Source: Actinoplanes sp. NBRC 103695 (lineage in GTDB: Bacteria; Actinomycetota; Actinomycetes; Mycobacteriales; Micromonosporaceae). Taken from it: 64,000 bases of DNA. The position numbers and the translations under genes are program-made. Below, piece by piece: positions 8,609-16,588 of this stretch (within the stretch, counting starts at the first letter, position 1; the number at the start of each line of letters is the position of its first letter). The DNA lies in assembly GCF_030269485.1 (NCBI RefSeq), contig NZ_BSTL01000006.1, forward strand, positions 397,925 through 461,924, in the 5' to 3' direction. The notes below the pieces were generated by a model, which had not been told where the DNA came from, did not search any database, and was given only the letters and a program-made list of their open reading frames with translations.

Positions 8609-9154
8609 GTGAGATTCGGTGTAATACTACTGCCCGACTTCGACATGTCAGAGAAGCTCATCTCCATGTCTCGGGTGATTTCCGCAGAGGCGGACCCCAT
8701 CATGACCGTTGGCGAGGCAAGACCACCTCATGTGTCAGTCCTGCACTTCAGCGGAACGGAAATGGATGCAGTCCGCGTTTGGGCCGAGTGTACGGACACG
8801 GAGGCCCCCTCGCTACACCTACGCGCTACCGGCATCAAGATTGCGTACATCGACGCCGAGAACTTCTACGTTCCTGAAGGAGGGGTCTACTTCGGTTTGG
8901 AGATAGCCGCGGAAGAGGGATTACAGGCTCTTCATCGAAAGTTGTTAGGTATCGCGGAGGCACGCGGTCTTGAGACAATCGGTGCCGTTGGCCATGACTA
9001 CAGCCCTCATGTGACTTTGGGAGTTCTGATCGGCGACAGAGCGGTTCTGAAGGTCGAAGTCGACGACACCTTGAGGGCAAGCTTCAGCTGCCGTATGGCT
9101 TTAGGACGGATGGGCGATTATGGAACCTTTCCAGACGTGATCGACAGCCAATGA
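8609..9154 (+). CDS. 2H phosphoesterase (LigT/2',5'-RNA ligase-like)
   Basis: This 181-residue protein has the two hallmark motifs of the 2H superfamily, H41-V-S43 (PPHVSVLHF) and H134-V-T136 (SPHVTLGVL), about 93 residues apart. Members hydrolyse or ligate 2',3'-cyclic or 2'-5' phosphodiesters, and some phage members cleave immune cyclic nucleotides. The GTG at 8609 is chosen because GGAGGAG lies at 8598-8604; a longer frame would run to 8552. Codon use and GC are unlike the flanking core genes. It is convergent with the TIR operon (35 bp gap), so a role in degrading or processing a nucleotide signal is a reasonable inference, not shown. Confidence 0.7.
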   Translation: MRFGVILLPDFDMSEKLISMSRVISAEADPIMTVGEARPPHVSVLHFSGTEMDAVRVWAECTDTEAPSLHLRATGIKIAYIDAENFYVPEGGVYFGLEIAAEEGLQALHRKLLGIAEARGLETIGAVGHDYSPHVTLGVLIGDRAVLKVEVDDTLRASFSCRMALGRMGDYGTFPDVIDSQ

Positions 9155-9189
9155 AACTGCGCCGCGAGGTAGGCCGATGCCGGTCCTCC

Positions 9190-10614
9190 CTATGAATCCC
9201 AGATCGACTCCAGAGATTTCCTGATGCGTTCGAACTTCGCGGCAGGATTCGTAGAGTCGATGACGATGGACGGGAATTCCAATCCGGGGTCAGCGTCCGT
9301 GCTCAGATACACAATTTTCGAAAGGGGGGTACTTCCGTGCACTATTCCAATCTCATAATCTGCATCGGGCGACCAGTGGATCAGTACTGCTGTGGCTTCC
9401 CCAACCAATCTCAGAACTTCGGAGCGCAGGAGTCTCCCGCCGTTGTCGACCACGCCGAATCCGATCACGTTGGCACCGAGCGCACCCATCAGAAAGTTGG
9501 AGATCTTGTAGCCTACCGCCTCGTTGGCACGCCAAATGAAGTAGACGGTACGGCGTTGCACGGCACGGCCGACCGAGGGGAAGACGTCGTCGACGATTAT
9601 CAGTTCTCGATAGTTTCCGGACCTGCTGAACAGCGCGAATCGCAGTTCAGCCTCCGCGACCACCCTGGCTGCGACCGCTGGGTCCGTCCGCCTTGAAAGC
9701 CACATGACGAACTGATCTTCCGGCTGATGCGAACGACTGACGATGTCTCGTAGGAAGGTGGATCTCAATCGTCCGAGCGCGAATCGTAGCTCCGCGATCC
9801 CCTCTGCGTCGGGTGATACCTGCTCCCATTGCAGCAGGCGGCGTACGAGCACCGCCTGCACTAGAGCGTCATGAAGCTGCTTAGCTTCGAAGAGAATGGC
9901 GCTCTCTAGGATCATCGGCAGAACGACCGATTTGGCGATGTTGATGAAGAGGACTCCGGTTGTGGTGAGTCCATCTCGTAGGTATCCTTCAAGCGCGGCT
10001 TTGCTGGCTATATGGATCGAATCGAGATCCACGCCACCGCGCACGAGTTCTACCGCCGCGCGGAAAACTCGGTTGTTGGCCAACTGAGAACCGTGCCGGC
10101 CGGAAGCCATTTCGCTATGGGCTCTGAACCAGTACTCGCTTTGCTGTGGTTCGCTGGCCAGACCTGCCGCCAGCGCTGCACGCCACGCCACACTCGGCGT
10201 CGATCCGAGTACAGAGATCGGGCCAAGCGCCGGCGGCAGTTCATTCCACGAGGAATCTTTCTTGCCTCCCAGCAGGGAGATGAGGGCGTCGTTCAACTTG
10301 TACGCCTCGGGGAACCTGCCGCGTTGCGCGGCGATCCGCGACAAAATTACGTCTCGCAGGGCAACGTTCTCATCGGTGGTGGGTATCGTTTTCAGCACTG
10401 AAACACTTGCGGTCAGGTGGCCGAACTTCTGCTGGAGCGTGGCCAGCACTAACGACAAGGCTTCCACCTGACCCAGAAATGCCATGCCGCTACGGGCCAG
10501 GCGAATTCTCCTGTAGAGCTCCTGTTCAGTATATCGCCATCCCTTGTGCGAGATCAGGGGCAGCATCTCGCTCCAGATGCGCTGAACGGAACCGAATAGC
10601 AGATCTCCACTCAT
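9190..10614 (-). CDS. helical-repeat protein with C-terminal TIR/deoxyribosyltransferase-like domain
   Basis: Unrecognised 474-residue protein. Residues 1-345 are predicted helical, with TPR-like periodicity. Residues 355-455 have the layout of a TIR or nucleoside-deoxyribosyltransferase fold: a beta strand TVYFIWRAN, a helix, a strand ATAVLIHWSP, then D419-Y420-E421-I-G-I-V-H-G and KIVYLST. The Glu in YEIG aligns with the catalytic Glu of these NAD- or nucleoside-cleaving folds. It is the third gene of the cupin/TIR operon, 19 bp after the TIR gene, with AGGAAG upstream of ATG. It is probably a sensor-effector partner of the TIR protein. The fold call is by eye only. Confidence 0.5.
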   Translation of the reverse strand: MSGDLLFGSVQRIWSEMLPLISHKGWRYTEQELYRRIRLARSGMAFLGQVEALSLVLATLQQKFGHLTASVSVLKTIPTTDENVALRDVILSRIAAQRGRFPEAYKLNDALISLLGGKKDSSWNELPPALGPISVLGSTPSVAWRAALAAGLASEPQQSEYWFRAHSEMASGRHGSQLANNRVFRAAVELVRGGVDLDSIHIASKAALEGYLRDGLTTTGVLFINIAKSVVLPMILESAILFEAKQLHDALVQAVLVRRLLQWEQVSPDAEGIAELRFALGRLRSTFLRDIVSRSHQPEDQFVMWLSRRTDPAVAARVVAEAELRFALFSRSGNYRELIIVDDVFPSVGRAVQRRTVYFIWRANEAVGYKISNFLMGALGANVIGFGVVDNGGRLLRSEVLRLVGEATAVLIHWSPDADYEIGIVHGSTPLSKIVYLSTDADPGLEFPSIVIDSTNPAAKFERIRKSLESIWDS

Positions 10615-10633
10615 CTATTCAGGCTTCCTAGGA

Positions 10634-11092
10634 TCAAAGAAGTTCGAGCCCCACGAGCCTTCGGCGAATGCGCTCAGTCGTTTCCAGTACGGAGCGCTGG
10701 AAGGAAAGTCGGAGGATCCCTTCGATGTCCGACGGGAGTGTGGTGCCCTCTTGATGCAAGATGATCACCGCTTGACGACCGAGGTGCCGAAGAAACCACC
10801 CCAGCTCGACTAAAGCGTTCTGCCTGGCAATGTAAACCTCCTTTGGCAAGTCATGACCTTGATCCAATAGCCGGTCATCCGGTGTCAGAAAGACAAACGC
10901 CACGTCACATTTCCGAGCGTAGTGTTCGAACTTATCGATGATCGACAGGCCGAGATCATCTTCCTCTTCCACGAGGATCGCGCGCACGCCGATACTTGCC
11001 AACCAATTCTTGAGCTGTAGGCTCTGCAGTTCTGCACGCCCGTGGGCCAGAAAGGCGAGCGTCAGCGAGTTTCCTATGCCGTCAGCACTCAT
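10634..11092 (-). CDS. stand-alone TIR-like protein (PF10137 type, Cap12/PycTIR class)
   Basis: The 152-residue protein is a single TIR-like domain. It starts with a beta strand LAFLAHGR, then IIDKFEHYARKCDVAFVFLTPDD, then ARQNALVELGWFLRHLGR with predicted catalytic E96, then LPSDIEGI. This pattern is diagnostic of the predicted nucleotide-binding TIR family used as NAD-depleting effectors in CBASS and Pycsar phage defence. No cyclase or signal-binding STING/SAVED partner is next to it. It overlaps the cupin gene by 11 bp and is followed by a second TIR-like protein, so activation by a novel partner is possible. Confidence 0.75.
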   Translation of the reverse strand: MSADGIGNSLTLAFLAHGRAELQSLQLKNWLASIGVRAILVEEEDDLGLSIIDKFEHYARKCDVAFVFLTPDDRLLDQGHDLPKEVYIARQNALVELGWFLRHLGRQAVIILHQEGTTLPSDIEGILRLSFQRSVLETTERIRRRLVGLELL

Positions 11093-11519
11093 GTGTCTTC
11101 TCAGGGCCGTCGGTCACGACATATCTTATCGTGTCAGAGGGGTCGAAGGGTTCCTCGCCGAATTCGACGGCCTGGCTGTGTTCCAACGGGAAGTACACGT
11201 GCGCGCACCGCGGCAAGATTTTGACCAGGTCACCGGCCTTGAGTTCCATGGAGGCGGTTTCGTCAGTGTCCAGATCGTGGTAGAAGGCCTTCAATCGACC
11301 AGAAATTACGTACAGGTTCTCGATCTTATTCAGATGATAGTGGTTTCCCCTGTAACCGCCGTCGATCATCGCGAACTCAATGAACGCCAGGAATCGGAAG
11401 GCGTCACCGTTGACGATCTGGGCAATCTCACCCATCGATCCCCGGACGATCCCACCATCCGCCGGCGCTGGCGCGTTTGACACCACTAGGTGTCTGACAG
11501 AAACCTTATCCAAATCCAT
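11082..11519 (-). CDS. cupin-fold protein, first gene of the TIR operon
   Basis: This 145-residue single-domain cupin has a first motif G-N-H60-Y-H62-x4-E67-N-L-Y-V-I-S-G and a second motif G-D-L-V-K-I-L-P-R-C-A-H107, a complete three-His/one-Glu metal set. It resembles sugar-epimerase-like or WxcM-like cupins, but no sugar pathway is nearby. The ATG at 11519 has GGAG at good spacing. Its 3' end overlaps the TIR gene by 11 bp, so the two are translationally coupled. A metal-dependent enzyme or a ligand-binding switch are both possible. Confidence 0.7.
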   Translation of the reverse strand: MDLDKVSVRHLVVSNAPAPADGGIVRGSMGEIAQIVNGDAFRFLAFIEFAMIDGGYRGNHYHLNKIENLYVISGRLKAFYHDLDTDETASMELKAGDLVKILPRCAHVYFPLEHSQAVEFGEEPFDPSDTIRYVVTDGPEKTHEC

Positions 11520-11707
11520 TCACCTGCTCCACCAGCCCCAGAATGATCTTTCACACAGCTCGGCCCTCAGACTACGGCAACTCCGACCACCAGACCACTG
11601 TCGACCGTGGGAACCTAGATGGCCGTTATGAACGGCGTAAACTCATCGCGAGCCTCGACCCCAGACACCTGTAACCTGCAAGGCAGAAACGCCGCCGGGG
11701 TGGCTTC

Positions 11708-12253
11708 TCACCGAGGCGGTTCAAGCGCTTCGACGGGTCCGCCGCCGGTACGTCGCCGGAGTGCGCCAACGACGAGTTCGATCGTCGACCGCTGGGTCTC
11801 CACGAGGGAAGCGGGGAGGTCGTCGGAGCGATGGAATGCACCTCGCGGAGGCTGTCCATCCAATTCAACGCAGTAGACAGCGGCGTTTTCGGTCCCGCGC
11901 CGAACCACATGGAACTGGTTGCCGACGAAGAACGGGGTGTCACGGAGCAACGGGCTACCCAGCTCCCGATCAATGATCCGCTGCAGAGCAGCGTCATGGG
12001 ACACGTCGGTAGGTCGCAGGACGGTTCCGGGCGTGTGCAGCATGCCAGGCCAGACCTTGTCATCCATAGAGCGTGGAAGCAGCAGAACTTCAACCTCTCC
12101 GTCATCCGATACCCGAACTGGCACGAGCTCCACGATCGACAGCACGGTTATTCTGGCCAGCTCGAGGAAGACATCCTCCGGCAGCCAGCCCGGAGTAATC
12201 TGTCGCAGAAGACGAATGAGCGTTCTGACATCGTTTGAATCCTCGAAGGTCAT
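11708..12253 (-). CDS. Nudix-like protein with degenerate Nudix box
   Basis: This 181-residue protein has the strand VEVLLLPRS followed by GMLHTPGTVLR and then QRIIDRELG, the position of the Nudix helix. The consensus RExxEExG is read as R-I-I-D-R-E-L-G, so two of the metal-binding acidic residues are absent. It may bind rather than hydrolyse a nucleotide diphosphate. The ATG at 12253 is preferred over the GTG at 12265 because of the GGTGAGG sequence just upstream. It is divergent from the phosphatase gene and lies 188 bp upstream of the TIR operon on the same strand. Confidence 0.6.
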   Translation of the reverse strand: MTFEDSNDVRTLIRLLRQITPGWLPEDVFLELARITVLSIVELVPVRVSDDGEVEVLLLPRSMDDKVWPGMLHTPGTVLRPTDVSHDAALQRIIDRELGSPLLRDTPFFVGNQFHVVRRGTENAAVYCVELDGQPPRGAFHRSDDLPASLVETQRSTIELVVGALRRRTGGGPVEALEPPR

Positions 12254-12424
12254 ACCACACCTCACCTAGCTAGTTGTCTCATCCTACGGCGCTCCTCATC
12301 GATGACGGACCGATTTGCGCCGCACATTCGCTTACTCTCCATGCCAGGCCGATCGAGATGATTGAATACGGACCACACTGGACCTCGGTTCACATCCATC
12401 GCTAGGATGATCAGAACAACCTGC

Positions 12425-12450
12425 ATATACGTATATAGATGGGATAGGGT
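12425..12450 (+). promoter_or_regulatory. promoter and palindrome upstream of the phosphatase gene
   Basis: ATATACGTATAT at 12425-12436 is a perfect 12-bp palindrome. TAGGGT at 12445-12450 is a good -10 hexamer ending 5 nt before the ATG at 12456, so the transcript is probably leaderless. The palindrome falls between the -10 and -35 positions and could be an operator. Confidence 0.45.
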
Positions 12451-12455
12451 CACAG

Positions 12456-13283
12456 ATGAACAGCAGTGCAGTTTCGATCGAAGAACTGATGGCATTCGCA
12501 GAGGGAACGGCCCGAGAAGCTGGACGATTACTTGTCGAGGGACGCTCGCTACCCAAAAATGTCACGGTGAAGAATTCACCGATGGACATCACAACCTCCG
12601 TCGACTTAGCGGTCGAATCGCTGGTAACGAAGCGGATCGCAGGTGCCTATCCTTTTGATTCTATTGTCGCAGAGGAGGGAAGTAGCGTCAATGGTACGAC
12701 AACGCGCCGATGGATTGTCGACCCACTCGACGGCACCGCCAACTATGCGCGAGGATGGCCGGTTTGCGCCGTCTCAATCGGAGTCGAGGTCGACGGCCGA
12801 TTCACCGTGGGGGCGGTCTACAACCCCTTCCTTAACGAGATGTATGTCGCAGGCGAGGGGATCGGCGCATTTCTCAACGGAGAAAGATTGGAGAAGAGGA
12901 CCGAGGATGTCGAGATTTCGGAGGCTTTCGTCGGCATCACCGGAGGATATGATCTCATAGATCGAGGAGAAAGGGGCGGGGCTGCTCGTGCCCTGATCGC
13001 CGAAGCCGGTGACGTCCGCTATACCGGATCGGCGGCACTCGACTACTGCCATGTAGCCAGTGGGCGTTTGGACGCTGCCTTCGGAAACGGTTACCGACTA
13101 TGGGACATGGCTGCAGGGAGCGTCATCGCCACTGAAAGCGGATGTCTCGTCGTGGATTTGGAAGGGCGATCGGCGCCGCTTCCGCCTGAAGCCATCCTAG
13201 TGGCGGTCCCGAGCGTGGAGCCCGCCGTTCGAGCCATCGTCTCCGCCGCGGTGGCCGAATCCCGTCGGTCCATGATCTACTAG
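12456..13283 (+). CDS. inositol-monophosphatase-family phosphatase
   Basis: This 275-residue protein is full length for the family. All metal-site motifs are present: E73-E74-G, D89-P-L-D92-G-T94 and L-W-D217-M-A-A-G. The family removes phosphate from inositol, histidinol, fructose-1,6-bisphosphate or 3'-phosphoadenosine phosphate with Mg2+; the substrate here cannot be told. It has no ribosome site and appears leaderless. It diverges from the Nudix-like gene, so the two may share regulation. Sitting in an island of nucleotide-handling genes, a phosphonucleotide substrate is an attractive but untested guess. Confidence 0.85.
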   Translation: MNSSAVSIEELMAFAEGTAREAGRLLVEGRSLPKNVTVKNSPMDITTSVDLAVESLVTKRIAGAYPFDSIVAEEGSSVNGTTTRRWIVDPLDGTANYARGWPVCAVSIGVEVDGRFTVGAVYNPFLNEMYVAGEGIGAFLNGERLEKRTEDVEISEAFVGITGGYDLIDRGERGGAARALIAEAGDVRYTGSAALDYCHVASGRLDAAFGNGYRLWDMAAGSVIATESGCLVVDLEGRSAPLPPEAILVAVPSVEPAVRAIVSAAVAESRRSMIY

Positions 13284-13400
13284 CTTGCCGTCGTTCGCCC
13301 CAGTGGGCCGGTCCGAAGTCGTGGTGTGCGATGGACCCGCACTCCGCGCTGCGACAGGTGCCGCCTATGTACGCGTCCTAACGATGTTTGCCTTGCCGTG

Positions 13401-13428
13401 ACCTCGCCCCTTCACTGTTGGGCGAGGT
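13401..13428. terminator. bidirectional hairpin between convergent genes
   Basis: ACCTCGCCC at 13401-13409 pairs perfectly with GGGCGAGGT at 13420-13428 over a 10-nt loop. It lies between the phosphatase gene and the convergent RipA-type gene. There is no U tract, as is usual in actinomycetes. Confidence 0.55.
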
Positions 13429-13452
13429 AACCTATCAAGGGCTCCAGGCTGC

Positions 13453-14010
13453 CTATCCGGCAAGGATAGCAATGAAAGCGGCGACGTAGGTAGTTGCGAA
13501 GCAGAACGGAATCCATTGTTCCAAATGAGTCAGCGGCCAATATCTCGACGAGTCACGGCCCTCCCCTAACGCCTTCCACTCGGCCCGCCAGTAGGGTGAT
13601 GCCGGTAGGCGCTCCTCGAGGACGCCGACAATTACATACTTCGCAGAGTTCAGCTGACGGTAGGAACGAAGCAGCCAGAACCAGGCGGCACACTGCAGTA
13701 ACAGCGCCACTGTGGGGAGTGAGACGGACCAGAGGGCGGCATTCGGCTTATCCCTCCAAAAGATTCCGATGGCAGTGAAAACCAGCGTATTAAGTGTCAG
13801 AAAGAAGGTATTCGTCAAGCCGCGCCTGGCACTGACTCTATCCGCCATCTCTAGGTAGATCTTGTATTGGTCCATGACTGCGGCCTGATATTTTTCGTCG
13901 ACGCCCTGATACCGCTGAGCAGTAACGGCCTCGGTCCAAACGGTCGGACGCACCTCTTCGATGTTTGCAGTCGTCGTTCGGAATTTCCTAAACACGCCCA
14001 TCGTACGCAT
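13453..14010 (-). CDS. RipA-type octameric membrane protein
   Basis: About 185 residues from the ATG at 14010; the frame runs open to 14088 and the start is uncertain. A soluble N-terminal part contains YKIYLEMADRVSARRGLTN. Then come a membrane segment NTFFLTLNTLVFTAIGIFW, a second hydrophobic hairpin, an LRSYRQLNSAKYVIVGVLEERLP segment, the conserved EWKALGEGRD and LTHLEQWIPF, and a final membrane helix. This matches the RipA family of small multimeric membrane proteins found in accessory DNA. It is the right-most intact island gene. Function is not known, though membrane partners of this size recur in defence islands. Confidence 0.65.
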   Translation of the reverse strand: MRTMGVFRKFRTTTANIEEVRPTVWTEAVTAQRYQGVDEKYQAAVMDQYKIYLEMADRVSARRGLTNTFFLTLNTLVFTAIGIFWRDKPNAALWSVSLPTVALLLQCAAWFWLLRSYRQLNSAKYVIVGVLEERLPASPYWRAEWKALGEGRDSSRYWPLTHLEQWIPFCFATTYVAAFIAILAG

Positions 14011-14088
14011 TGTGCCAGTGATAACCGAGGTGGCAAGACCCGTCGCACGTGGCACCGCGCCCGATGTCCCGGTTGGGCTGCGCGACAA

Positions 14089-14559
14089 GGCACGAAGTCT
14101 CTAGTACTCCAGCAGGGGATCCGTGCTGGCCAGCGAGGCGTGTGGTTTTGTCTGTGGACGGCAACCAGGCCACCGCAGGCTCTTGAAGGTTTGTTTGAAC
14201 CCAAGATGCCGCGGTAGTGCCGCCCGCAGAGCAGACGCCCAGCGTCGGAACTGCTCGACGATCGTCGAACACACCGGTTACGACGGACCCGGCGGGTTAT
14301 AGGACCCGATCGGCCGAGCTAGTGCCGTGACCACGAACGTTCGCGGTGTTGGTTGATACGTCGTCGGCCTGACCGGCGTACGCGTAAATGTCGACCGGCA
14401 CCGCCAGTCGGGCTGAGCGGGACTCGGAAGGTGCACGGCGGACAGGTCGTTGGACGTGATCGATGAGCCTGCGCGGAAAACGCTGACGCATCGTGGTGGC
14501 CGCTACCAATTTCTCGGGAGCCTTACAAGACACCGAGGGGTGTGTACCCGTGAACGTTT
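14089..14559. other. stretch without recognisable genes
   Basis: No frame here gives a convincing protein, ribosome site or repeat. Composition is intermediate between the island and the GC-rich chromosome. It is probably decayed DNA between the island and the IS110 remnant. Confidence 0.5.
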
Positions 14560-14855
14560 CGACATGGGTGCTCCCTCTGAGGTCACGGTCGGGCGATAGG
14601 TCGCTCTGCTGATGTAGCGCTTGAGGCTGCGCATGATCTCGCGTTTCGTGCGGCCTTCGGCGGTGCGGCGGGCGAATTAGTCGCGGGTGCGGTGATCGTG
14701 GCCCATCCGGACCAGCGCGACGGTGTAGAGAGCTCGGTTCAAGCGCCGGTCACCACCGCGGTTGAGCCGGTGTCGGGTGGTGTTGCCTGACGAGGCCGGT
14801 AGTGGCGATACGCCGGTCAGGGCAGCGAATGCGGCTTCAGAGCGATCGCCCAGAC
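14560..14855 (-). pseudogene. IS110-family transposase C-terminal remnant
   Basis: The minus frame contains SEAAFAALTGVSPLPASSG, then TRHRLNRGGDRRLNRALYTV, the C-terminal transposase_20 signature of IS110. An in-frame TAA at 14677-14679 interrupts it, and matching sequence (FARRTAEGRTKREIMRSLKR) continues after the stop. The RuvC-like N-terminal DEDD part is absent. It is a dead relic at the right side of the island. Confidence 0.75.
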
Positions 14856-15084
14856 CGCTCACAGCCTCAACATCGACGAATTGTGGCCGTGGGCTGCCGG
14901 CGATCGCACCGTTCTGCGGTCCTAACAGTGGCCCGTGAGCAGATCGTCGCTGGCGTCGACACGTCGCAGGGTGTTCGGCAGGTGCGGGCCGTGTCAGCGA
15001 TGACGTAGACGGCAGCTCGGAACGTCCCAGGTGGTGGGTTCGGTGCGGTCGAGCAAGCTGACCGCGCCCGCGACGACCAAGCTG

Positions 15085-15500
15085 CCGTACGACAGGATCG
15101 TCGACTCTGCCGAGCTGCCGGATTCCCTCGATGGGGAGAGGTTCGACGTCATCGTCGGCCCAGTGGGCAGCGATGTCCGTACGCGGAGTCTGGATCTGCT
15201 GGCGGCGGGTGGGCGCCTGCTGGTGGTGGGGAATGCGAGCGGCGATTGGACCCATCAGATGGGCAGCAATCAGTTGTGGCTGGGAAACGCCACCGTCTCC
15301 GGCTTCAACGCGGGCGCCTTCGTGCCCGCGCACCCGCAACTGGTTTGCCCCGCGATCGAGGCGGCACTGAGGGCGGTTGCCGCCGGACTGAGCGACACCG
15401 AGGTCGACGTGCTGCCGTTCGCCGAGGCCGCCGCCGCGCACAAGCGCATGGAGAGCCGCGCCCTCGACGGCCGCATCGTCCTCACGCCGGGCGCGCGAGG
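15085..15500 (+). pseudogene. zinc-type alcohol dehydrogenase/quinone oxidoreductase fragment
   Basis: The frame begins abruptly with YDRIVDSAELPDSLDGERFDV. It carries the C-terminal half of the MDR Rossmann domain (LLAAGGRLLVVGNASG) and the usual ending HKRMESRALDGRIVLTPG. The catalytic N-terminal domain is missing and the frame runs on past the expected stop, so it is a 5'-truncated relic. Confidence 0.65.
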
Positions 15501-15515
15501 ACGAACGAACCGCGT

Positions 15516-15725
15516 TCACTCTCGCCGTCGTCCTCTGGCGAGCAGCCCCGGCCGCAGCGCCCGGATCAGCTCGGCCATGGCCCGGATCGCCTTCACCCGG
15601 CGCCGCCGGGGAACGAGCACCAGGGCACAGACGAACATGATCACGATGGCGACCATCGGCGCGCAGACGACCAGGACGACCGCCCACGGGCCGCCGGTCA
15701 GCAGTGGTTCGAAGAAAGGCCCCAT
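15516..15725 (-). CDS. small single-span membrane protein
   Basis: A 69-residue frame starts at an ATG with GGGAGG immediately upstream. Residues 12-37 form a strongly hydrophobic helix (PWAVVLVVCAPMVAIVIMF...), followed by a basic stretch PRRRR and an amphipathic tail. No family is recognised. It sits among relics, so it could itself be a fragment, but the ribosome site and positive-inside topology argue for a real gene. Confidence 0.4.
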   Translation of the reverse strand: MGPFFEPLLTGGPWAVVLVVCAPMVAIVIMFVCALVLVPRRRRVKAIRAMAELIRALRPGLLARGRRRE

Positions 15726-15897
15726 CCCCTCCCGCCTCTCGACTCCGCTGGTCGAGAAGGGCACAGGGCTCAGTCCGACCAGTCCAGAACTGGGGGAAGC
15801 TGAGTCCGACTGCGATCGGGGTCTCAGGTACTACGGTCTACCTGCAACAATAGACCGACTTGTCCCGGTTGATTCCTAAGTGTCACCCGTTCGGATG

Positions 15898-16298
15898 GCG
15901 TTGTCGACGAGGACGGCTGCCAGAGGGCGCTGCCGCTGTTCAGCGATGGCGGCTCGATCGTGATGACCGGGTCGAACGCGTCACTCCGGGGCTACCCCGA
16001 CTGGAGCGTGTACGCGGCGAGCAAGGCGGTGCTGCCCGCCTACGCACGGGTGTGGGTGTCCGAGTTGAGGGACCGCAGGATCCGGGTGAACGTGCTGACC
16101 CCCGGCCAGGTCGCCACGCCGATCCTCGCGGAGGTGATGGACGAGCAGACGAAGGCACGGTTCGAGGCCATGATCCCGAAGCGGGAGATGGGCCGCCCCG
16201 ACGAGATCACGTCGGTCGCGCTGTTCCGCGCCTCGGACGACTCGAGCTACCTCAACGGCATGGAGCTGGTCGTCGACGGCGGCACCACGGTGATCTGA
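15898..16298 (+). pseudogene. SDR oxidoreductase C-terminal fragment
   Basis: The frame reads GCQRALPLFSDGGSIVMTGS, then YAASKAVLPAYARVW (the YxxxK site), and ends SSYLNGMELVVDGGTTVI, a normal SDR C-terminus. The cofactor-binding N-terminal half is missing. An internal ATG at 15960-15963 is unlikely to give an active enzyme. Confidence 0.7.
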
Positions 16299-16334
16299 GC
16301 GCTCGGAAACCCACCGCCAAATCTGATCCAGACA

Positions 16335-16568
16335 CGCGATCTTCCGCGGCGTCCTGGCCGGGGACAAGCCGGTGGACGTGTTCTTCGCCGGCGACAGCGC
16401 CGGGGCGAAGGCACGCGTCGCGGCGTTTCTGGAGAGTTGGACATGAGGGCCCTCGACGCGGGAGGGCTCGAGATGGCCTACGCCCTCGAATGGGCCGGCA
16501 TGCTCCTGGTGGGTCTGGCACGCAACGGCGCCGGCTTCGACGTCGCCCTGGGCGCCGAGGTCCACTGA
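16335..16568 (+). pseudogene. F420-type NADP reductase C-terminal fragment with frameshift
   Basis: The first frame reads IFRGVLAGDKPVDVFFAGD and then KARVAAFLES. After a one-base deletion at about 16435 the match continues in the next frame as MRALDAGGLEMAYALEW... and ends VALGAEVH. This is the C-terminal part of NADPH-dependent F420-reductase-like proteins. N-terminal truncation and the frameshift show that it is dead. Confidence 0.65.
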
Positions 16569-16588
16569 GGACTCTTAACGACGGCGGA

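Noticed and set aside
9190..12265. Complete CBASS or Thoeris system
   Set aside because: No CD-NTase, SAVED/STING, ThsA or E1/E2 genes are present; only TIR-type and nucleotide-handling proteins are seen, so a known system cannot be named.
14297..14533. 78-codon minus-strand frame left of the IS110 relic
   Set aside because: No ribosome site, no recognisable domain and irregular codon use.
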